Of a DNA stretch of 64,000 nucleotides, positions 36,301 to 51,300 are shown piece by piece. Where the stretch lies: positions 12,231,938 to 12,295,937 of the forward strand of contig OU452226.1 of NCBI GenBank assembly GCA_911728455.2. The letters are read 5' to 3'. How positions within the stretch are numbered: position 1 is the first letter of the stretch; each line of letters starts with the position of its first letter. The position numbers and the translations under genes are program-made. The stretch is from Marthasterias glacialis (lineage: Eukaryota; Echinodermata; Asteroidea; Forcipulatida; Asteriidae). The notes beneath the pieces are model-generated. The model was given only the letters and a program-made list of their open reading frames with translations, ran no database searches and was not told the DNA's origin.

Positions 36301-39300
36301 GGTAGGCAGTTTGCAACAGCTAATTTTATTTTTTATAACTATGTGTTTTGCATTATTAACACATAACTCATCTGATAATTGGTATACTACCCACTTAGCT
36401 GCATAGACAAATTTGAATGCTTAATGTGGTTACAAGCCAAACCCCAAGTTGCCTGTACCGATGACGTATATCGGAAACTACTTATTCACGGTGTCCAGCA
36501 AAGCTGTGTCTCCAATTTCTATTTCAAAACCTCACCTATAGGAGATGGCGTCCTCGGCGTGTGAGGCTGCAGCAGCGCCTGATGAAGCAAATCCTGCTGT
36601 ATCGCCGGGGACGGCACTCTACCCACGGGGCTCATCCCACCCTGGGGCGTCATGCCAGCCTGGTTCCTCAGGGCGGCGGCCAGGGTCGGGTTGGTGGAGG
36701 CCTGCTGCAGGAGGGCGTTGATCACCTCTTGCTGGTTGGTCGGGGTTGGCTTGAGGAGATGGGGCTGTTGTCTGTCCTGGGGCTGGGGGACCTGAGGCAT
36801 CATGGTCGCCATGACCTCCTGGTTAATGGGGGAGGGAACTCTGTGGGGGGGGGGGAACAAGTATCCACAAGTTGGTTTAGTCAATGTTCAAGAACACCAA
36901 AACTACAAATGTAGTCTTATTAAATCAGTCAGGATACCTCTTGGGAGTTTCCTGGTACTTCAGTTCTTATAAATGCAAATCTGAGTGAAGCAAATTTCTT
37001 GCCTATTTTGATCCTTTTTAAGATAACTATTGTGAGGAACATGTGGATGAAAACAAATTGAACAAAAGGGTTTCTAGTTAACCTTTAACTACATTGAGCG
37101 TGAAATTTTAACATCTCTTTAAAGCATTTCAACATCGTGGGCCAACAGCAGTAATTTACATGTCCATGTAAATTGGTTTTTAGAGATGCAGCACCAGCTC
37201 ACATCATTAACTTTGTACTGCTTTTAATATATTTTCACAACATTGTACTATTCTGGAAGGCTTGCATCTCATTCAAACGACACAATTTGAGTGGAATTAA
37301 ATGAATCACTAACCCCAACTCCCTAGTATGATTTACATGGGTCCTTCCTCACCCCTCACAAAAATCCAACACCGTATGTGACTGGGGTTTTGACACAGCC
37401 AGTCACATACATATATGGTAACTCATGGTATGCCTGATCCCATGTAAAGCATAATCAGTTCACTAGTGGAGTCATCAGTCAGGCAGAATCAGACAAAACA
37501 TGCAGTTGGATCTTGACGGGTTGGGGATGATATAAGAGTTGCCACCAACCTGTTCACTATATCCGGAACCTGCAGTGTCGGGGGCACAGCCTGCCCTAGG
37601 GGTCGCCTCCCCTGGCTCCCGTGGACAACCCCTTGCTGCTGATGCTGCCCGTCGCCCATCATGGCGGCCATGCTGAGGGCATGATCTCTGGGGCTGTTGA
37701 CGCTGTGAGGAGGAGGAGGATGGCTGTGGCTGAACATCTGCTGGGCTGGGGGCTGAGGGGAAGGCGTCATGTGCTGGCGCAGGAGTTGTATCTCAATAGG
37801 GGACAGGGAGCGCCCCTCTCCTGGGTGCTGCTGAGGAACAATAACACTCTCGTGTAAAACAGCTGTTGTTTACTTGTTTATATTTACATGGTTCTAACAG
37901 AGGGTACCAAATTTATGATCCTATCAACCATTACACACAGCAGTTGCAAAAGTTTGCCTGTACTGATAGACAAAAACACTTACAATATTAGCATTTGGCA
38001 GACTACCGGCAGCCCTCATACTGGAAACAAAGCGATTGAACGCAGTTTGGTCGTCCTTTGACTGGCCGGCCATCATGCTGAAAAGTCCACCAAGCTGGTT
38101 CATCCTCTCCCTGGATGGAGCCACCATGTTGCTCAGAGGTACGGCCGGCGGAGTGGACCTGCCCATCTCCGGTCTTGGGGTGATGGTGGTTTGCTTCAGG
38201 CCGGCTTCTATCTCGGCGAGACTCTTGACCTGGCCTGCTGGTGGGACTACGAGAGTGGGAAGAGAGTGAGGTTATCAGAGGAGCCAGGGAGCAGGTTGTT
38301 CAGCCATGCGCACAGCAGCAGTAACTGACAGGTAACATTTACAGCGCAATGGACCTTATGCATTGATGTCATCAAGCTGCCATCTTAAAGGTAATACTAT
38401 GATGAAAAAAAACCCGGAATCGCACAACTATGTACATGTATATGCTGCACACAGGATGGGCCAATAAGCAACCTTCTTCTGACCTACAGCCGAAGATGCC
38501 CTACTCAAATGACGCCATGTGCATAAGGTTTATTTTGTCAACATAACACTCCCACCTTTCAACAGTTTTTGGCTCTACTGGCGAGTCAAAGTAAATAAAA
38601 AGACAAAAACAAAGAGAGTAGGGTTCCTCTTGGGGAAAAACCTAGACTCAATGAATTGGTTTTGTATGAGCTCATTCTAATACACAAAAAAGCACCAGAT
38701 TAATTGTCTCTTCTGTCCTCAGTTTGGCAGCATTTGAATTGAAAAAAAAGGGGGAAGGGGAATGGGGGAAAAGGGGGGAAAAGGGGGAATAGGGGGGATA
38801 GGGGGGAAAGGGGAAAAGGGGGATGGGGGGAAAAGGGGGGAAAGGGGAAAAGGGGGAAAGGGGGGAAAGGGGGAAAGGGGAAAAGGGGAAAAGGGGAATA
38901 GGGGGAAAGGGGGAAAGGGGGGAAAGGGGAAAAGGGGAAAAGGGGAATAGGGGGGAATAGGGGGGAAAAGGGGGAAAAAGGGGGAATAGGGGGGATAGGG
39001 GGGAAAGGGGAAAAGGGGGATGGGGGGAAAAGGGGGAAAAGGGGAAAAGGGGGAAAGGGGGGAAAGGGGGAAAGGGGAAAAGGGGAAAAGGGGAATAGGG
39101 GGAAAGGGGGAAAGGGGGGAAAGGGGAAAAGGGGAAAAGGGGAATAGGGGGGAAAAGGGGGAAAGGGGGGAAAGGGGGAAAAGGGGGAAAGGGGGGAAAT
39201 GACTGCACTATGATAAAGGCCTTAACCGTACTAAACAAAATCAGCATGCAACAAAAAGGGAAAAAAGGGGGAAAAAGGGGGGAAAAGGGGAAAATGAGCT

Positions 39301-42300
39301 GCACTAAGGTAAAGGCCTAAACTATGCTAGGCAAAATCAGCGTACAACGAAACCAACTTAAATCTTCGATGTGTCCATAAAAATACAACTTTAAATCAGA
39401 AGCTGTGGATGACTTACCAGGATAATTCTGAGCTGACCGTCCCTGTCCGCTCTGCAGCATATGCAGAAGAGACTGCTGTGTCTGGGGTTGCTGGGACGAA
39501 GGATGAGACTGGCGGTGTGACCCGTGGTCACCCATGGGTTTGATCGGCGTGAAAACAGATGCAGGTGACATCAGCGCTGGACTGCTCCGATGTGTCAATT
39601 CTGGAGACAAGAGAGAAACTCATTTAAACATCTGGCGTCTACTTAACTAGTTGAAACCGGATGACGTGAATACATGCAAATGTTTCCCCTGCCCCCTGCC
39701 TAGTGTAAAGACGCCATTATTTCAGACAACCGGAACAAGGGTCACCCAATTATTCTACTGGGGAGCGTGCACAGACCACACATACGCCGTCTAACTTTTT
39801 GTTTCACTCCACACAAGGAAAAAAAAAATAATGGCATTTTATGGCTATTCAGAGGAAACTTTATCATAATCCCTGATTATAGACCTTTGTCCTTTTGTTC
39901 CAAGAAGGGGATTACGAGGCATCGAGAGGCTTCCACCATTGTCCATTCATTGTATTTCAGCTAAATGGAGGTAAGTCAGAGTGAGCCGGCAATCCAGCCA
40001 TGGTTCCGTGTTTAATTCCACTCCTATGCCGTAGGTAACGACCAATGTTTTGCAATTAATGCTGCGTGAATTTGACATTTTTCTCGATCGAGAAACAAAA
40101 CGGACGATCCAACAAAGAGAATCTTTGTTCTCTTGGCATTGTCAAGTCAGGGTTTCTTTGTGCCAGTGTCCCCCTCAAAGAAAAAAGATTCCGACAAAAT
40201 AATTCTGCCAAAAGAATCCCACCAGGGGGATGGGACAAAAACAAAATAATCCTGGCGGCAAATGGTTAACTTATTTCAAGGTTTTCAACTTTCAATTTTT
40301 GTTTAAATTCTAAGGTTATTTGAAATGTTTTAAATCTTTCCTTGGGATAATAATAATCGGTTCTGATATAGCATACATTATCCCAGTAGCTAGATCAAGG
40401 CACTTTACAACAATAGAATCCCTGTTCATCGGGCATACATGTGCTTAGACTATCCCTTCAACTCTCTCCACTCCCTAAGGAGCACACAACCCCAAGCTGC
40501 TTAAATCAGCACCAAGGGGGTTAATCCAACACCATACTGTCTCAGCCCTCTCTGGTTCCCATTTGTACACCTGGGTTTAGGAAAGCAATCATGGTTAAAT
40601 GCCTTGTTCAAGGACATAGGTGTTATGACTAAACAAAATGATTTCAGTGTCTTCCCGATTGTGATGTGTGACTGAGCACTGTTAAAAAAATCTACAGGGA
40701 CCTTGAGTGGGATTTGAACTCATGACTTTCCGCATTGTGGAACAGGTGTCTTAACTGCTAGGCCAAATGAAATGCTTTACTAAAAAATAGCGCAGGGCAA
40801 GATTTGGGCTAGATTTGTTATGTCGTTGTTACCGTTCAAGAAGTCCAGTTCGTCGTCGTGAAGAGATGACTTCCGGCTGTTGCTACGACTCGTGCTGTTG
40901 CTCCTGCTGCGGTTGACTGTGGACGTGAAGAGATGACTGAATCTGCTCTTACCGGACCGCTCTGCTTCATCAGGACTAGCCACCATCTAATTGGGTTATC
41001 GTTAAGAGTATGACATCAGGTTAATAGTCTAGACAGTAAAACCTTGCATCACAATTGGAAAACAGCATGTACTGATGTACTAAGATAAGATAAGCATGTA
41101 CTGAGATAAGATAAAGATGCAGAGAAGTTATCCCGAGCTTTGATGAACAAAAGTTCACCAGCAGAGAGACTCACCGGCATGGGGATCTGGTCAGCAAACT
41201 TGAAGAAGTCGTTGATGTCAAAATCTTTGCTGGGTGTGGTGGCGCTGGTGTTGTGGGTGTTCTCAAATCGCTCCCGTCCACCCTCTGGGGAGCTGGAGCT
41301 TGCCGTCTCCATACTGCCATTACGATCAGAAACTGATGGCCCTGTTGTTCCTGATGAAAAAAAACATACTCTCAGCTTTAAAAAAAAAAGTGATTTCTTC
41401 AATAATATTTGGGGGTGTCATATACACAGATGTTTGAACCATTTCGAACTCATGTTTTGTTCGTTCTAGTATTTGTTTTCTTCGCAACATATGTTCCTGA
41501 TATCAAATGATAAACATCAACATTTAGCAAATTTGATATGAATACAAGGTAACCAAGCACTTTAAAATGTCAGTTTCCAAAGACGATTACAGTTAAATGC
41601 AACTCTTTAAAAACTCAAACTTGGGAAACAAAGCAAATTGCCAAGTCTGAACAAGTGAGGAGGCTAAAGGTTCCCGTACAAAGGAATGTTCTTCATAAAC
41701 GGCAATTTGCTAGATGGGTTAAGAGATCACAAAACTGCTGAATACTTCCCATGATTCATCCACATACCATTAATCCATTAATCACATTAATTAATCACAT
41801 TAATCCATTAATCCACATACCATTCATCCATTAATCGTATCATTTTTAATTGGAAGTTCCAACACAGGGCAATATTTTAACATTTTTACAAGACCAAATA
41901 ATTTATTTCCAGGTTTGGACAGGGTTTGGTTTGGACAGTATGTATCAATTACAACCCTCCTATTGACCTTGTGCAACTTTGTCACAGATCATACACATGC
42001 TTTCAACAAAACAATTTTGATGATCACCTCAGATAACAGATTCGAGCAGGAATATTGTAATCGTTTCCGAAACTGAAAACTATTTTGTCACTTCATGAAT
42101 TTCCTTACCAAGCTTACTTTCATTATGAAGAGTTTTTGAATTTGGACTTTAAAAAAGAAGATTATTTGTGGTGAAATTACACAAAACTTATCAACACTTG
42201 TGTCAGCCTGACATGCAGCAACATTACGCACATAATTTAGTGTAACGCAGAAGATATTTCTTTGCAGTGATTGGCTAAATACTGCACCTTACGTCTCGCA

Positions 42301-45300
42301 TTGGATAATTGTAACAGTTGCACGTGACTGAAACACGCGCTGGTGATCACCAAAAATGATTGGAAGTTGTCGGTGACGTCACATGCACAAGGTCTATGGG
42401 TGCATACTCCAAGATGCCTCAAAATCTCCCATATGCTATGCAGACAATGTGTGAAGTAACCCATGCCACACTTTCCTATCATTGTATTTGTATGTGTGAT
42501 CAACCAGTGCCACAGATTGCCAATGCTAAAACTAATCAAGGTTGAGAACCTTATCTCTTCCAACAGTGGCCCAAATTCCATTGCAATCGAGCACAGCTGG
42601 TGGCTTCTCCAGTTTACCACTCTCATTGAAGCACTTTGGGCAATGGCTCTACTCTCTACACAAGCATGTGTGTGTGCCTCAAAATGCCACTGTTGTGGCA
42701 CAGTGACATATGGGTTGGTTGTCTCACGAAACACACTGACAGTGGGAGGGTTAATCTTAAAAAGTATGTTATTGAAAAAAACCCCACTAGACTGCAGGTC
42801 ATATTGGGTTGTGATGTCATTGGCACAATGTGTAAGTTACTAGACTGGCTAGTGGTCTAGTGAGTATTTCAATACTTGCAACAATCACCACTCACTGGCA
42901 GGTTTTCGAGAGAAGTTAAGATTTTATGACAGTTTAAAGAAGACTAGTCCATACCTGCATCCTTGGTTTCTGTGTCGCTTCCACTATCGTCCATGTGCTT
43001 GTTGCTGAAGCCGCGCAGTACGATGGTGTCCGACTGGCTCTCTGGGCCCTCGGTGAACCACTCTGGCTCCTCGTGTCTGGGTGCTCTCCCTGAAGCAAAC
43101 AAAAAAATGGAGTCAGAGATACTTTGCGATTTGTCTAGGGTGTTTCTGAAGGAACAATTCATCATTAGTTTAAGAGCAAATTCATGTTTTTTCACAGGCA
43201 CACACAATACAACCAACCGGTGGAAGTTTTATCAAATTGGTTGGTCATATTTTAGTGAAGACAACAACAAGTGGATTATCTTTTGTTAGGAATTTTGTGT
43301 AGTTTTATAATATCCTTATTTCATTTGCTTCAACTGAAATCCTCTTGTTAAGTCATTACATCACACGCGTGCGCATCTGCTGCATGCCCAAAGTTTTTTC
43401 GCTACTTCCAGTTCCAGCGCCGGCATGCGATACTGTGTTACTTTACCGAAAAACATTCATTCCTTCATTCAAAGACATCTCTTATGAAAGAAACCAATAT
43501 TTCTGACAAGATCTTGATTTTTTGCAAGACACCTGTGAACGGCAGTTACCAGAAATGATGTTGTTCTTACATAAATCATCAAAGACAAACAGTTCGATGC
43601 AGTTCCTATGGGCTTCCGGCAATCTATGGTGCCAGTTTGTGTGAAGTGGGCGTGACTTACAGAGGAATTACATCACACTTACCAAAAGGGTAAAAGTATC
43701 AGTGATTCGTGGGGTCGTCAACTATGATGAAAATATTTCTCAGGAGGATTGGCACTGGTTAAACTTGGAAGTAAGTGAGCTTCTAGTTTGAAACTAATCC
43801 ATTTTCCTTTATGATTACTGCAAATCCTATAATTTATCTTCATTTAAAAATAAAATAAAACATTTTTTGTCGCAAAAAACTTCACTCAAGTTTGTCTTTT
43901 TATGTCAAGTTTACGTAGATACACTGTTCGCAATTTACTAGAACAACTTACATGATCGGTCAGCAGTACCATAGCTTCCCCGTCTGTTAATGACCCTGGG
44001 GTTGTTGTCTCTATCACCGTATCTACCACCATCTCTGCCGGTGCCCCCTTCTCTGTCACGGTCTCGGTTCCGATCCCTCACGTCCACCTCCCTCTCTTCA
44101 TCCAGGGAGCGGTTTCTTGTGATGATTCGCCCACTCCCGATGCGGCGCGTCGGCAGAGTGCGGGGAACGTTGTCCTTATCCCGGTCGCTGAAGTTTGGGC
44201 CGAGATGAGTCGGGAGGGTGGTGTTAAGAGGGGTGTTGACGCTGCAGCCGTGTCCGAAACTGCGACGCTGGGGGCTTAGGATGATGCCGTCTTTGTCATC
44301 CTTTAAACGATCTTTGACATCCCCTGTGTGATGAAAAATACCAACATAAAGGCTTCGCTGTGACATTTTCTTTTACTTCACACCTTGCACTTACTTAGTG
44401 CTGTTGATCCCAATTCTAATCAACAGAAATTGTTTTCTTCTTTACTAAAATACATATAGCATGATTAAAAAATAACTTACCTGTTTAATATTCCAGCCCA
44501 AAAAAGTTCAGAGAGTGTGAAAAAAAACCCCACATATTTAGACCCTGTTTTTTATAATTCAAGATGCATGGGCTAGCTACACATTGCAAAAACATTTGCC
44601 CACAATACTGTTATAACTGTGATTTAGAATTTCTCCACGAAACACTTACATTCTGCATATTTATCCAAACAAGCTTAGCTACATGTGCACATGTATATCA
44701 CTTTATTTTCACTTAAGAATGAAACACATTTACATAAATATTTTTGTTTATTACAAATAACTCTTTCAAAACTTTTTAACTCCATAAAGCCCGGTTCATA
44801 CTTCCCGTGAACGCGAAGGGAATCCGACACCGCAAATTCGCAACGAACAATTTACTCGAGTTGAAATGTGTTGAAAATTTTTTGCAAAATTCGCTGCGAA
44901 TGTAGGACAGCGACGTCGAACTCGCTTCGCGTTTGAACCTGAAACCCAATACTATAGAAAATTCTATCGTTATAAAACAAACTATCCATAGCATTATTAA
45001 AAATTTATACAAACCAGGAAATTTCTTCCTGTCGCGACCTCCTTCCTGCAGGGTCAAAGGTGACGGCCCACGTGACCTCTTGCCAGACACAGCGCCATGC
45101 CACTTCTCAGGATCCCAGACACCATTGTCACTATAAAGAAAAGCAAGAGACCCAAAAGTGATACATCAATCAGCATTCATCTATATGCAAAGGCTAACGT
45201 GTATCAGATATTTCAAATTCAATTCAGGAATTCACGCATCAGTGTAACTGTGGTTAAGCAATGGCCGTGTTCAAAGGATCATAATGGTTTGTGGTTATAA

Positions 45301-48300
45301 GCTTTAATCACTTGTTTTGTTTTTCTAGTGAGCTTGTTTTGACAAAAGACTACATTTGATAATAGACCTTATGCACTGACGTCATCTCGCCACCATCTTT
45401 GAGGAAAAATGATGAGCAAACAATTGAAATGCGCATGTACATGTACTTGCGGTGCACAGAATAGGTGGGCCAATGAGCAACCTGTTTGACCAGTAGCAGA
45501 GGGCACCCTACTCAAATGACGATGCGTCCATAAGGTCTTTTGAGTACAGGATCTGCCCCGAGGGTGAGACGGCACTACCCACCCCCTTAGGAAGGCAGAG
45601 CGGTCCCCCCCCCCCCCTCGTGCACTGTGACGCAACAGTCCGGGTGTGCTCGCCAGGCCTAAGAAACACCATAATTTACTGCAATTCTGCTTAAAAGGGT
45701 CAAGATTTCAGACTTGCAGATCAAAACCCTCCTCCAAAACTCACTTCAAAACCCTAACCTTCCTGAATCCTTGAATATCGATAGGAGGATTTGAAAGATT
45801 TTAGAGGATAGAGACACATTTGATATTCCTCTACATGAAGGTACAGGAGATCCTACACAACTCATACCAGTTGATTTATGGAGAATTGAGGCAGTAGGCG
45901 GTAGGAATCTTAAACAAATCATATCGGTTGATTCTGGAGGATTGAGGCATCCCGCACAAATGTTGATCGGTAAATATTTAAAGGATTGGTGGAGAGGGTG
46001 GTGTTAAGAGGGGTTGTGACGCTGCAGCCGTGTCCAAAACTGTGACGCTGGGGGCTTAGGATGATGCCGTCTTTGTCATCTTTTAAACGGTCTTTGATCA
46101 TATCGGTTAATTTTAGAGGATTGGGGCAGTGGGCACCCTGTACACATTGTTAACTCGTATTGGTTGATCTTGGAAGATTAAGGCTGTTTCCTGCAGGAAG
46201 TATCTAGGGGGTTGTAGGTTTTAAAGTACTACATCTTATCAGTCACAGAAACAAGGCCATACATAAACGAAAAGAACCTTCACTGAACAAACATTTTTTT
46301 TTTAATCAGTTAAAAACGGATGACGTGAAATTGTTCCCCTGCCTGGAAACGGAAGCCGTCTTTGTAATTTCGGACCATCGGAGCAAAGTTTGCCCAGTCT
46401 TTCATTTACAGAGTGTACACAGACCACATACATGCCGTCTAATGGTTCGTTTCACCCACACAAGGACAAAAAAAGGTCTTATAAATACTGGTATTTCGTG
46501 GCTATTCAGAGGCAATTTTTGTGTAATCCCCGACTATAGACCTTTGTCCTTTTGTTCCAAGAGGAGGATTACAAGGTATCGAGAGGCTTCCACCATTGTT
46601 CATTCATTGTATTTCGGCTCAATGGAGGTAAGTCAGAGTGAGCTGGCAATCGAGCCATGGTTCCATGTTTAGTGCCACTCCTATGCTCTAGGTAACGGCC
46701 GATGTTTTGTAATTCACGCTGAGTGAATTTGACATTTTCTAGGTTGAGAAACAAAACCTTCTTCTCTTGGCACTGTCAAGTCAGGGTTTCTTTGTGCCAG
46801 CGGTACCCTAAAAAAAAAGAGAATCTCGCTAGGAGGACGGGACAAAAAAAAGAATCATCCCGGCAGCAACTGATTAACAGCATCAGATGCCCACCTTCCC
46901 CCCACCCCCACTGTCATTACATAAAAACCATGGTGCACTGAGCCAATCCAATTTGTGCACAAGCACAACATCTATTGTTACAGACCGAGATATGACCTTG
47001 TTTCAATGTCAAGATTATTTTCTTTTTAGAGTACTCACTCGCAGTATTCTTCAGATAGACACACTGGCTTCCTCTTGGTAGCTGGGCTGTCTCTTAGGTT
47101 AAATAACTCTTCCTGTTGGATATAAGATAAACGACAAGAATCTATGAACATCTGTGTGTATCTGCACGAACAGCGACACGCGATTTGCAGTATCACTGAT
47201 CTCTTGCGAAGTATGCTGTGCATCAGCTATACTGTACTGTACATGTAGCTGCGTCTCCGTGACATTCAAACCTCTATCAACATTACATGTTGACATCCGT
47301 TAACGCTGTCTGTGTCAAAATCCCTTCACTGTTCGTATGCAGCGACAATAGACATCGCCGAACAGGAAAGAGCAGTCACAAAGCTTGGTAGTTTGAGCTA
47401 CCATAGTGACCAGTCTACCAAAATGAATATGTAACTGACAGCTGACGTCGATGAAATCTACAATAATCATGAACTATATGTTTCTTAAATGCACCATATG
47501 TACATTTGTCAAACATCCGAGCGTACACACAAAATTATTTGGGGCTACTGCACAGATTATCTGATGCAGAGAAGAGACCCTCTGTCAGGACTGAAGTTGA
47601 AATCAGCCAGTTCAGCTTTAAATCTGGCTTCTACTCGTCATAAAAAGAAACAAAGATAGGAAATTTCTACTGTATGCAAATTTTTGAAACAAGGGTACGT
47701 TAGCAGTACGCAAACTACATCTCTGATGTCCACCAAGCGCTGTGTGTAATGGGTCTAAATAGAATGCTGAAGAAATGTCACACATTTTTGTTCTGCCCAA
47801 CACCTTTTTGGTTTCGCTGCGCAATTTTCAAAATGCTCTCGCATATATGTACATTGCGTTTGATTCTCCATGCTTGTGTTACAATTTGTCATGTCGGTGT
47901 GCAACAAGGTCATACATCATCTCCTATAACAGGCTAGTGTTTACATGTAGGTGAAACACTGGTTTTTACAATGTCAGAAGGTCATATTTCGTTTAGTATA
48001 ACCAGATAACCCTGATGTACATGTACATGTACATGTACATGTACTCACAAAGTCAATGGACGCAGAGAAACCCCATTGTTGTACGGAGCATTTTTGCGCG
48101 AGATCCAACTTTGTTGCAGAATCGAGTTACAGCCTTGTTGCACTGACACGAAAATTTTTACTTGTTGCTGAGTTTACTATTAATCTGTTAATAGTATATT
48201 AAGAATAATAAACAAGGACAACCAGAACACAGTATCAATGGGAGATTCTGAGGTGCAAGGTGGCTGTAGTCACACGGTTCAAATTTTATTTGTTTGAGCT

Positions 48301-51300
48301 AATCTGAGCCTGTTTTAATGGGTCTTCAAAAACAATGAGCATATTTGAAGATTTTACCACTTCCTTTGAAGACAAACTACAGGATTCCGATTGTATCAAC
48401 AAAAACAAAACGTGATTAATTATTCAGGCCAGATACTTCACAAAGACAACTGCCTCCAATCCCCCTGGCCATTGCCTTGGTGCCCCTTGAAATGTCCCAG
48501 CAGAAATGTCAATGTTCCTCATCGTAGAGGTGGCCAAGGAAAAACTGACTTGCCCTGACAAGAGCAAAGCACCATGCCTACGGTTAATTTGTTGTCTTAA
48601 ATTAAATTTCACCAATTATAAAGTTCATACAGTACCAATCCCCACGGGAAACAACTTCCGTCTGAAATGCTGTCAAGAAAACAGCCTTGGGAAGAGTCCA
48701 AAATCACGATTCTTATTCCGATTGCCACAATCAAAATAAGTCAGTATGCAAAACAAAATCCATGACAAAGCATCAACTGTTCTTTTCTGCTTTGCCCTAA
48801 AATGTAACCTCCAAATCTGATGAAATTTTCACTTGTTATTTATATCGTCTCCGTTTTCACAAAGTGCAGATCTACACAACAGCTGAAATTCTGTGTTATG
48901 GAGAAAATTGTGTTTGCCGACCCATTTTTAAAACTACAGTTTTGGAGACTGCTTACAGGCCTGATTGCTTCGTTCTTGAACAGGCAAGGGCACCAGGGCA
49001 TTTTCTTCTTGATCAAGGGCACTTCTATGAGAAAATTGTAAATTTCTATTGGAACGTTTTAAGGGCACCGAGGCAATGACCAAGGGCAACGGAGGCAATT
49101 GCCTCCGTGAAGTATCAGGACTGTGCTTACTGTTTTTTCTTTTAAAGTTTACCACCCAAATAAAGCTGACTTTTTCATTCCTACTGAACTGTCAATAAGT
49201 TTTCAATCTCACAACCATGACAACTGTTTCGATGAGTTATGAACTCCTAAACATATTCGTCACTTTTGAAAACGGAAAAAAGAGACATGCTTGCAGAGCG
49301 CTGTGTACAAACCAATGCATATTGAGATTCGTCACTTTATGAAAATGCTAAACTTTACTACGTAGTTCAACAGATTCATCGGTTCATGAAAATGCCAGTC
49401 ATACCACGCAATTTTGGCACCATGCCAGCACTATGTACTTCGTGAAAACGCAAGAATTTGTACAAAAACCGATGTGCCAAATTTGGTCATTTCTGACTTT
49501 CTTCAGTTCGTGAAAAATGGTGACGGTATGTTGTGTTTATCGTAAACTAGAAGATGGGAATTGTTACCTCTTCCAAAAAACAATGATACACTGTACTTTC
49601 CCTTTAATTAGTCATGAACATTACAGTATTCTAATTACACATGTACATATCTCATCACATAAAACACATAAAGATACCAAGCAATTAGTAGATGCTAAGC
49701 CTGATGCATCAATCCAAATCAAAATGGATACCGCTTGGGTACGGTATTAATCAACTTTCACAAGATCTCGCCCCCCAATATAATTCGGCATGCGTTGCAC
49801 CCAATTTAATTTGGCATGCCTTCCGATGTCATGAACCTCCGCGACAGTTTAATGTCAGGTGTATTATTTACAATGTGCAGTGTCATCAAAAGGGACCAGT
49901 GGTCCGATATGATAAAAGGCTCTGACCTAAATCAAGTATTGTAGTAACAGACGCCAGCCGCAACAAATATCATTATACATTGTAAACAGTATCACAAACG
50001 CAATGTTTGTTATGTGGTCGTTTGGTTTGGGATATGTCGGGAGGAGGATGATCGTCTGCCCCCGCAACCACGTCTGGAAAAACATGTTATGTTTTCCAGG
50101 TAGCTATTCTCCGAACGTTAAGCAAAAGAAAAGAAGCAGCTTTTGTGGAAAGTCTTTTCAGATGAATCTAACAATGGTAGGTTTAACAATGGGTGTGTAG
50201 GAGCTTTTATGTCGAGTGGTGAATCACCGTTTCATCCGCAAGCCTTACACGCTGACAAATCTTTCCAATCGGAGGACAAAATAATCGGTAAACAACATGA
50301 TTTTTTAATAAAGTATCTGAAGTTTGTAAGAATGATGGTAATTGGTAAGCCTGCAACTTTGTTCTTGATGGAACAAGGCAACTTTCATAAGGCCTCACAC
50401 ACAAAAAAATTGTTGCTTGTAACATGATGGCAAAAAGATGATTGGTAGGTAAGGGGATATTTTTGGATTTTTTTTTTCATATGTGCACACCAAAAATAAA
50501 TTTCTTTGACCAAGAAGAAACTGACCTACACGCAATTGTTTTGTTATTTACTTATTTTGCGGGATGGGTTATGAAAGAATTCTTACATTTTTATGTAATC
50601 AGACTTGATCAAATATTTTTTTAAATAAAACAAAATATGAAAACAGATATATAATTGATAAAATTGTTTACGAAACATATTTTTTTAGGCTTAAAGGGGC
50701 ACTGTTGTTATGATCATAGCAAACCTATGGCTGTGCATGGAAGTCTCATCAAGTTACTGCATGAGCGGGCGCCCTCCCTATCAGATCTATGGCCAGCGCG
50801 CGCAACATGGTTGAGAGTTCATCATTTCATGTACAGCCACAGGTCTGCTACATTCACGACGACAGTGCCCCTTTAACCTGCTAGCGCCGGGCTGACTTGT
50901 TCCCACGAAAATGTTTTTCCAGCTAGCAAATGGGCGACTTTAAAACACGCCATTGTGCAAAATCGGAATACCGGAACAAAGGTTGCCCGAACATTCCATT
51001 AATGAGCGTGCACAGAGCACGCACACGCCGTATAATGCTTCATTTCACCCACACAGAGACAAAACATGGTCTTAAATATGTCGCTGATTTTTTGCTATTG
51101 TGTAGGGTTTTTGTGCAATCCCTAATTCAAGACCTTTGTCCTTATGTTCCAAGAAGAGGATTACAAGGCATCAAGAAGCTTTTACAGTTTTTTATTCAAT
51201 GTATTTCAACTCAATGGAGGTAAGTCAGAGTGAACCATGAATCTAGCCATGGTTCCGGGTTTAGTACCAATCCTACATGTACATGTATGCTGTACCTCAT

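Noticed and set aside
38672-39304. Proline/phenylalanine-rich or glycine/lysine-rich protein
   Set aside because: Translation of the polypurine tract inside a 4E-T intron.
42237-42860. Frames of 126-165 codons in a 4E-T intron
   Set aside because: Both strands are open over the same stretch with no splice logic or recognisable protein; likely chance or part of a degraded repeat.
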